From positions 1 through 10,567 of the forward strand of contig DASWHW010000176.1 of assembly GCA_036397975.1 (NCBI GenBank): a stretch of DNA of 10,567 nucleotides, read 5' to 3'. Each line of letters begins with the position of its first letter. Position 1 is the first letter of the stretch. The notes beneath the pieces were generated by a model. The model ran no database searches. It was given only the letters and a program-made list of their open reading frames with translations, and was not told the origin of the DNA. Of this stretch, positions 6,517-10,567 are shown in pieces. Made by a program: the position numbers and the translations under genes. Origin of the DNA: SZUA-287 sp036397975. GTDB taxonomy: Bacteria; Bacteroidota; Ignavibacteria; UBA10030; UBA6906.

Positions 6517-7008
6517 CTACTGTGCAAGATGAGGATTCCGTGGAATCGTACGAAATTCCTGTGTCCGCACCTTTCGCGACCCCTCAACCAGATCCTTGAT
6601 AGTAATAGCAAGCTCTTCGCCGGCGATCCGCAGCCATGGATCCTCCCCATCGACATTTTCCCAGCGACCGTCAAGAGCAAGAGTTCTCGCTGTTCCGGGT
6701 GGAGCATCAGGAAGGTCAAGAGCGATGGATTTCTTGTTCATCTGATATGGAATATTACGCGACTCAACGAGGACATATCCCTGACTGAACCTGAGCGTGT
6801 CCGTTGACTGATTATCAATAGTAATGGAAACGCGAGTGGTAATCCCTTCGTCAATGTGATACTCCGCGAGAAATGTGTAGACCAGCGACGCATCCGGATC
6901 TTCGACGACGTAGTGTTCGCACATGCATTGATCGTTGATGACGAGATAGGGATATGTATGAGAACAACCAGCGAGTGCGAAAAGCAGCCCGATAAACACT
7001 CTGTGCAT
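6517..7008 (-). CDS. Putative outer-membrane lipoprotein of unknown function
   Basis: The 163-residue product starts MHRVFIGLLFALAGCSH: a short hydrophobic signal with a lipobox L-A-G-C and lipidated Cys15. The mature part is mostly beta-strand-like. Around residues 42-80 (YTFLAEYHIDEGITTRVSITI, then TDTLRFSQGYVLV) it reads like an immunoglobulin-type or BsuPI-like fold. Near the C-terminus is a GEELAITIKDLVEG stretch. Two further cysteines occur just after the anchor (CMCEHY). I cannot assign a family. GGAAG lies about 8 bases before the start. The gene follows the adenosine deaminase stop by 4 bases and precedes sixA by 7, so it belongs to the operon. Export by the Lol/Sec route is inferred from the lipobox only. 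Confidence 0.85.
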   Translation of the reverse strand: MHRVFIGLLFALAGCSHTYPYLVINDQCMCEHYVVEDPDASLVYTFLAEYHIDEGITTRVSITIDNQSTDTLRFSQGYVLVESRNIPYQMNKKSIALDLPDAPPGTARTLALDGRWENVDGEDPWLRIAGEELAITIKDLVEGSRKVRTQEFRTIPRNPHLAQ

Positions 7009-7012
7009 GGTC

Positions 7013-8107
7013 TTACTTCCGTCGCTTCAATCCCTGGCGTACTTTGGCGTACCCCGGTTTAATGACATCGTAGATGATCTTTATCCGACGGTTGTATGGT
7101 ATGAACGCGCTCTTCATCGCATTGATCGTGATTTTTTCGAAATCATCGAGTGTAAGTTTGAATACCTGATGCGCAACCTTGAATTCTTTCGTCATAGTGG
7201 TATCGCTCATCAATCGATCATCCGTATTGAGCGTAACGCGAAACTTGTAACGGAAGAGGAGTCCGAACGGGTGCTCTTCAATCCTGGAAACGGCTCCTGT
7301 ATCCACGTTGCTGGTCAGGCAGATTTCCAGGGGAATACGCTTGTCAAGAACATACTGGGCGAGGTATCCCATATGGGTGATTTTAGTCGGGTCGGATTTG
7401 TCCAACCCGATGTCTTCAATCAAACGGGTTGCGTGTCCGATGCGGTGTGCACCGCACCATTGAATTGCCTGCCAGATACTTTCTATGCCGAACGCTTCTC
7501 CCGCGTGTATGGTGATGTTGAAATTCTCACGCTGAATGTATTGGAATGCATCGACGTGTTTTTTCGGAGGATATCCTCCTTCTTCTCCTGCGAGATCGAA
7601 GCCGACAACACCTCGCTCACGATAGTCCACAGCAAGCTCGGCCATCTCTTGCGAGAGCTTCATGTTTCTCATCGCACATATAATGAGGCCGTATTCCACG
7701 CCGAAATCCTTTTTCCCACGCTCCATTCCCTTGAGCACAGCATTGACCACGTCGTCCCAGTGGAGGCCTTTGTCCGTATGAAACACCGGTGCGAAGCGGG
7801 TTTCCACGTACACGACGCCATCGTTGTACATATCTTCCATCATCTCGTACGCGACGCGTTCCAGCGCTTCGTCGGACTGCATAACGCCGCACGTGTGTGC
7901 AAAGCCTTCGAGGTACATCGGAAGGCTTCCACGCTTCGCGCCCCGTTGGAACCAATCTGCCAGTTCTCCCGGGTCCGCCGTCGGTAGTTTCTCGTAGTGA
8001 AGGTCGCGGGCAAGCTCGACAATGGTCTCCGGGCGGACGCCTCCATCAAGATGGTCATGCAAGAGCACTTTGGGAGATGCCTGAAGAACTTTGTCGGTCA
8101 GTTTCAT
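7013..8107 (-). CDS. add: Adenosine deaminase, EC 3.5.4.4
   Basis: The enzyme deaminates adenosine (and deoxyadenosine) to inosine and ammonia in the cytoplasm. The 364-residue protein carries the full amidohydrolase-fold site: HDH at 17-19 (zinc ligands H17 and H19), FDLAGEE at 170-176, HAGE at 201-204 (zinc ligand H201, catalytic E204), HRIGHAT with H225, LTSNV at 264-268, and LNTDD at 293-297 (zinc ligand D296, D297 beside it). Length and motif order are normal for the family. Related deaminases of adenine or other purine ligands share this fold, so substrate specificity is inferred, though the SLPMYLEGFA and HDHLDG blocks favour adenosine. It is the first gene of the six-gene minus-strand cluster. 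Its start has no strong Shine-Dalgarno sequence; a short CCGAA/TTCGG hairpin lies just upstream. Confidence 0.96.
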   Translation of the reverse strand: MKLTDKVLQASPKVLLHDHLDGGVRPETIVELARDLHYEKLPTADPGELADWFQRGAKRGSLPMYLEGFAHTCGVMQSDEALERVAYEMMEDMYNDGVVYVETRFAPVFHTDKGLHWDDVVNAVLKGMERGKKDFGVEYGLIICAMRNMKLSQEMAELAVDYRERGVVGFDLAGEEGGYPPKKHVDAFQYIQRENFNITIHAGEAFGIESIWQAIQWCGAHRIGHATRLIEDIGLDKSDPTKITHMGYLAQYVLDKRIPLEICLTSNVDTGAVSRIEEHPFGLLFRYKFRVTLNTDDRLMSDTTMTKEFKVAHQVFKLTLDDFEKITINAMKSAFIPYNRRIKIIYDVIKPGYAKVRQGLKRRK

Positions 8108-8113
8108 GGGTTG

Positions 8114-8126
8114 CCGAATTTTTCGG
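8114..8126 (-). promoter_or_regulatory. Small hairpin in the add leader
   Basis: CCGAA, a 3-base loop and TTCGG form a perfect 5-base stem 6 bases upstream of the add start codon on the minus strand, where a Shine-Dalgarno sequence would be expected and is missing. It could affect ribosome access. It is short enough to be chance. Confidence 0.25.
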
Positions 8127-8161
8127 TGGAGAGATTAGATGATGCGGTGTCGGTTGCGCGG

Positions 8162-8192
8162 GCAAAGTACGGAGTAATGCCCTAAAAATCAA
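8162..8192 (-). promoter_or_regulatory. Weak candidate promoter for the add operon
   Basis: On the minus strand TTGATT is followed after 17 bases by TACTTT. The -35 matches the consensus at four of six positions and the -10 at three of six. The spacing is right and the location fits the first gene of the operon, but matches this weak are common by chance. A TCTAAT box closer to the gene has no partner -35. Confidence 0.25.
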
Positions 8193-8212
8193 TGAATTAC
8201 GGGGGTCTTATG

Positions 8213-8241
8213 TTGACTTTCAAAACAGTTTTCTCTATAGT
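8213..8241 (+). promoter_or_regulatory. Sigma70-type promoter of the NtrC-family regulator gene
   Basis: TTGACT (8213-8218) and TATAGT (8236-8241) are separated by exactly 17 bases, so both hexamers are strong and ideally spaced. Transcription would start near 8247-8249, giving a 5' leader of about 44 bases before ATG 8292. This also argues against a GTG start at 8244, which would lie at or before the transcript's 5' end. Promoter rules in Bacteroidota proper differ from sigma70 consensus, so the call assumes the organism reads canonical elements. Confidence 0.6.
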
Positions 8242-8256
8242 GAGTGCGAATTTACA

Positions 8257-8275
8257 GTGTGCTGACGTTTCACAC
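8257..8275. promoter_or_regulatory. Short dyad in the leader of the regulator gene
   Basis: GTGTG, 9 bases, CACAC form a small inverted repeat between the predicted transcription start and ATG 8292. It could be an operator (for example for autoregulation) or an RNA stem. The match is only 5 bases on each side. Confidence 0.2.
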
Positions 8276-8291
8276 GATCCCCGGACCCGCG

Positions 8292-9659
8292 ATGAGCAAA
8301 AAGGAATATTCGATACTGGTAGTTGACGATGAAGAGGCGTTCCGCTACATGCTCTCTTCTCTTCTCACGGGGGACGGCTATACCGCCGATACCGCAGGAG
8401 ACGGAGTTTCTGCAATCAATGCAGTACAAACGAAACCCTACCACGTGGTGTTATGTGACGTGAAGATGCCGAAGGTTGATGGCATCGAAGTGTTGAAATT
8501 CATTAAACAGAATTTTACTGCGATCGAAGTCATCATGCTCACCGGTTCTGCGAGTATTCCGATCGCAGTCGAATGCATGAAGGTCGGCGCGTACGATTAC
8601 ATCACGAAGCCCACCACTTCCGACGATCTTCTCTCCACCATCGAACGCGCATTGGAGCGACGCCAGCTTCTCATTGATAACATCGTGATGAAGAGTGAGT
8701 TGACGCGTCTTGCGGGCCCGAATGAGATGGTGGGCGAGAGTGAAACATTCCGGAAGGTGCTGGATATTGCGCGCAAGGTTGCTCCTACGGAATCGACGGT
8801 CCTGATTCAAGGCCCCAGCGGAACCGGAAAAGAACTTATCGCCAGCTACATCTTTCAGAATAGCGACCGGCGCGATCTGCCGTTCGTGACGCTCAACTGC
8901 GCATCTATTCCGGACACCCTTATCGAAAGCGAGTTGTTCGGATACGAAAAAGGGGCATTTACCGATGCCCGCAGCACAAAACAAGGTATTGTAGAAATTG
9001 CAAACAACGGAACCCTGTTCCTTGATGAAATTGGCGATATCAGCCCGATCGTTCAGCCGAAGATTCTCCGGTTTATTCAGAGTGGAGAATTTCGTCGCGT
9101 TGGCGGCAACACCGTCTTGAAGGCGGATTGCCGTATTCTTTCAGCGACGAACAAGAATCTCAAAGAAGAAGTGAAGGAAGGAAGATTCCGCGAGGATCTG
9201 TTGTATCGCTTGAATGTCATCACCATCGATATTCCTCCGCTGAAGGCCCGCAAAAGTGATGTACCATTGCTTGTTGCCTCTTTCCTCACCATCAGAATGA
9301 AAACGAAGGTGAAGAAGACAATTTCCCCAAAGGCGATGGAAGTATTGATGCAATACGATTGGCCGGGCAACATTCGTGAGTTGGAGAATGTGATCGAACG
9401 GGCAGCGATTCTCTGCCACAACAACACCATCGAACCGCATGATCTCTCTCTCTCAACGTCGCCGTTGATGCTTCCAACCGGAGGTTCATCCGACAACAAG
9501 ATCGGCACGGCAATGGCGTTAAAAGAAATCGAACGGATGCACATTGAAGGAGTTCTTCGCAGCTTCCGCGGCAACAAGACCGAATCCGCCAAAGTCCTTG
9601 GCATCAGCCTCAAAACGCTCTACACGAAAATTCAGCAGTACCAGATAAAGCTCTCCTAA
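8292..9659 (+). CDS. NtrC-family sigma54-dependent response regulator
   Basis: The 455-residue protein has three domains. Residues 1-124 form a receiver: acidic pair D12/D13, phosphoacceptor D56 (VVLCDVKMP), T84 and K106 (YDYITKP). An AAA+ sigma54-activation domain follows, with VGES at 147-150, Walker A GPSGTGKE at 174-181, the sigma54-contact loop as GAFTDA (221-226, not the more usual GAFTGA), Walker B TLFLDEIGD (D245/E246), an arginine-finger region RFREDLLYRLNV and DWPGNIRELENVIERA. The C-terminus is a Fis-type helix-turn-helix (GNKTESAKVLGISLKTLYTKI). Once phosphorylated by a sensor kinase it would drive open-complex formation at sigma54 promoters. No kinase gene adjoins it. ATG 8292 is chosen because the receiver begins right there and the predicted transcript starts after the upstream GTG codon. 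It has no clear Shine-Dalgarno sequence. The targets cannot be told from the window. Confidence 0.96.
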   Translation: MSKKEYSILVVDDEEAFRYMLSSLLTGDGYTADTAGDGVSAINAVQTKPYHVVLCDVKMPKVDGIEVLKFIKQNFTAIEVIMLTGSASIPIAVECMKVGAYDYITKPTTSDDLLSTIERALERRQLLIDNIVMKSELTRLAGPNEMVGESETFRKVLDIARKVAPTESTVLIQGPSGTGKELIASYIFQNSDRRDLPFVTLNCASIPDTLIESELFGYEKGAFTDARSTKQGIVEIANNGTLFLDEIGDISPIVQPKILRFIQSGEFRRVGGNTVLKADCRILSATNKNLKEEVKEGRFREDLLYRLNVITIDIPPLKARKSDVPLLVASFLTIRMKTKVKKTISPKAMEVLMQYDWPGNIRELENVIERAAILCHNNTIEPHDLSLSTSPLMLPTGGSSDNKIGTAMALKEIERMHIEGVLRSFRGNKTESAKVLGISLKTLYTKIQQYQIKLS

Positions 9660-9687
9660 CGACCGTTTATCGTTGCCTTTTCTTTTC

Positions 9688-10257
9688 ATGTCCACCCCCA
9701 TCAAGGTCACCCACGTTACCTCTCTTGACTTGACTGCGTTTGTTCCCTTCCGTACGCTTCGTCGCTATGAGGAGCACAAGAGAGAAGGCGTCGTTGTCAT
9801 CGAAGGAGAGCAGGCCGTCCGACGCCTGCTTCGCTCACCGCATCACGTTGTTTGCATTGGATGGTCTGACACAAGCAGAGAACGTTGGAGTCGTCACCCG
9901 TAACTGCGCAGCCATTGGGGTCGATCTACTGATTGCAGGGGAACGAGCGGCGAGTCCGTACCTGCGCAGTGGTGTGAAGAATTCGATGGGGACGACCTTT
10001 GGTTTGAACGTGCGCCATGTAAGCGACTTGCAGTCAACCCTGCAGGAGTTGCGCACCCATTTTGGAACACTGGTGCAGCCGATGCGCACATTCCTCAAAA
10101 TCGTTAGCAGAGGCATCCCTTGGTGAGAACCTCTGCGTGGTTCTGGGCAACGAGGAGTCGGGTATTTCGGAGGGAATCTGCGAGCGCGAGCGCGGTGTTT
10201 TTGTATGAAGTGAGGAGAGGAAGAAGGGACGATTCCGGTGGGCAAAGGCAAAAATAA
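9688..10257 (+). pseudogene. Broken SpoU/TrmH-family RNA 2'-O-ribose methyltransferase
   Basis: Pieces of one SpoU-type gene occur in order but in different frames. 9688 to about 9850 (frame of 9688) gives the N-terminal substrate-binding domain, with HKREGVVVIEGEQAVRRLL. About 9848-10080 (frame +1) gives ALDGLTQAENVGVVTRNCAA (motif 1) and GVKNSMGTTFGLNV. 10107-10179 (third frame) gives ENLCVVLGNEESGISEG (motif 2). About 10180-10257 (first frame again) gives ASAVFLYEVRRGRR and stops at TAA 10255-10257. The linker between the first two pieces is shortened, and the segment between motif 2 and the ASAVFLYE tail, which should carry IPM...SLNV (motif 3, part of the knotted SAM site), is absent. 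A working enzyme is therefore not encoded as read. It starts 28 bases after the regulator gene with no Shine-Dalgarno sequence. The alternative is sequence or assembly error. Confidence 0.82.
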
Positions 10258-10286
10258 AAGGCCCGGGCAGCAATGACCCGGGCCTT
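10251..10286 (-). terminator. Intrinsic terminator for the T9SS cargo gene
   Basis: AAGGCCCGGG (10258-10267), a 9-base loop and CCCGGGCCTT (10277-10286) form a perfect 10-base GC-rich stem. On the minus strand it is followed by a T-rich tail (TTTTATTTT, complement of 10251-10259). It begins 22 bases after the stop of the minus-strand gene. On the plus strand the stem is followed by GCTCTC, not a T-run, so termination is mainly minus-strand. It overlaps the stop of the SpoU remnant. Confidence 0.9.
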
Positions 10287-10308
10287 GCTCTCTTGAGACG
10301 AAATGAAT

Positions 10309-10567
10309 CTACTTCGTCAGCACTAACTTCTGCGTGGTTGAGAATCTTAAAGATCCCTTCGCATCCGTTGCTCGCCCGCCTTCTATTTGGCGGGCGACGA
10401 ACCTCGCCAGGTACACACCGCTTGCAAACGAAGAAGCGTTCCAGGTGACCGAGTGATAGCCAGCCTCATGATAGCTGTCCACCAACTTCGCAACTTCCCT
10501 TCCTAACACATCATAGATTACCAACGAGACGTTGCCAGCTTCGGGCAAGTCGAAGTTGATCTGTGTT
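10309..10567 (-). CDS. C-terminal end of a secreted protein with a T9SS type A sorting domain (partial)
   Basis: The frame is open from the right edge to TAG 10311-10309 and gives 85 residues that form a type A T9SS C-terminal domain. It begins TQINFDLPEAGNVSLVIYD, followed by VLGREVAKLVD, GYHSVTWNAS, SFASGVYLARF and a final KLVLTK. In the family this domain directs the protein through the type IX secretion system across the outer membrane and is removed or anchored at the surface. The functional part of the protein lies outside the window, so its job is unknown. An insertion-like stretch (VARQIEGGRATDAKGSLRFS) lies between the ARF strand and the terminal KLVLTK. The domain supports a Bacteroidota/Chlorobi/Ignavibacteria origin. 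The gene ends in a strong terminator. Confidence 0.93.
   Translation of the reverse strand, partial: TQINFDLPEAGNVSLVIYDVLGREVAKLVDSYHEAGYHSVTWNASSFASGVYLARFVARQIEGGRATDAKGSLRFSTTQKLVLTK

Noticed and set aside
6510..6719. 70-codon upstream extension of sixA
   Set aside because: It overlaps the lipoprotein gene and lacks similarity to the family, whereas ATG 6509 gives the standard MxLYIIRHAE start.
7007..7987. 326-codon plus-strand open frame
   Set aside because: It is antisense to adenosine deaminase, whose catalytic motifs are all intact; the long open antisense frame is a codon-bias shadow.
8174..8200. GTAAT/ATTAC inverted repeat in the divergent spacer as an operator
   Set aside because: The arms are only 5 bases with a 17-base gap and do not extend; this is expected by chance.
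8244..8291. GTG start giving a 16-residue N-terminal extension of the NtrC-type regulator
   Set aside because: The predicted transcript begins after this GTG, and the receiver domain starts at ATG 8292.
8108..8291. Sigma54 (-24/-12) promoter for the add operon or for the regulator
   Set aside because: I found no GG-10 bases-GC pair in the expected form in this spacer.
1..10567. CRISPR array, insertion sequence, tRNA or rRNA
   Set aside because: No regularly spaced repeats, transposase motifs, terminal inverted repeats or RNA gene signatures were seen.

Overview
The window looks like chromosomal DNA from a Bacteroidota/Chlorobi-type bacterium, most likely Ignavibacteria-like. The main evidence is the right edge, which carries the C-terminal end of a minus-strand exported protein with a typical type IX secretion (T9SS) type A sorting domain (motifs YDVLGREV, GYHSVTWNAS, LASGVYLARF-like). 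Base composition is roughly balanced. Several starts have good Shine-Dalgarno sequences and others have none. No phylogenetic test was possible.

Layout. Positions 2-73: last codons of a plus-strand gene. 110-849: plus-strand remnant of a very large secreted BNR/sortilin-like 'glycosyl hydrolase', reduced to its first ~84 and last ~160 residues by an internal deletion plus two one-base shifts. 869-3303 (minus): a candidate 33-codon upstream ORF, a membrane SpoIIE/RsbU-type phosphatase and a secreted HExxH peptidase, closely packed. 3466-8107 (minus): six tightly spaced genes, read as adenosine deaminase, a lipoprotein, SixA phosphohistidine phosphatase, a PF04008 'adenosine-specific kinase' family protein, a small exported protein, and urocanate hydratase. 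8108-8291: divergent regulatory region with a good sigma70-type promoter. 8292-9659 (plus): NtrC-family sigma54-dependent response regulator. 9688-10257 (plus): broken SpoU/TrmH-family RNA methyltransferase. 10251-10286: strong intrinsic terminator for the minus-strand T9SS cargo gene (10309 to the right edge).

Functionally, the central operon combines purine nucleoside turnover (adenosine deaminase, PF04008 protein) with a lone histidine-catabolism enzyme (urocanate hydratase, without hutH, hutI or hutG here), a phosphohistidine phosphatase and two envelope proteins of unknown function. The phosphatase/peptidase pair and the NtrC regulator suggest signalling functions, but nothing in the window directly links them to the operon.

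The most unusual points are: (1) the two plus-strand genes near the two ends are both wrecked by internal deletions and frameshifts while everything between is intact, which means either real gene decay or an assembly or base-calling problem towards the ends; (2) the conserved-looking mixed operon around the PF04008 protein, whose function is poorly established; (3) a 33-codon ORF whose stop overlaps the phosphatase start (ATGA). I did not find a CRISPR array, insertion sequence, tRNA or rRNA.
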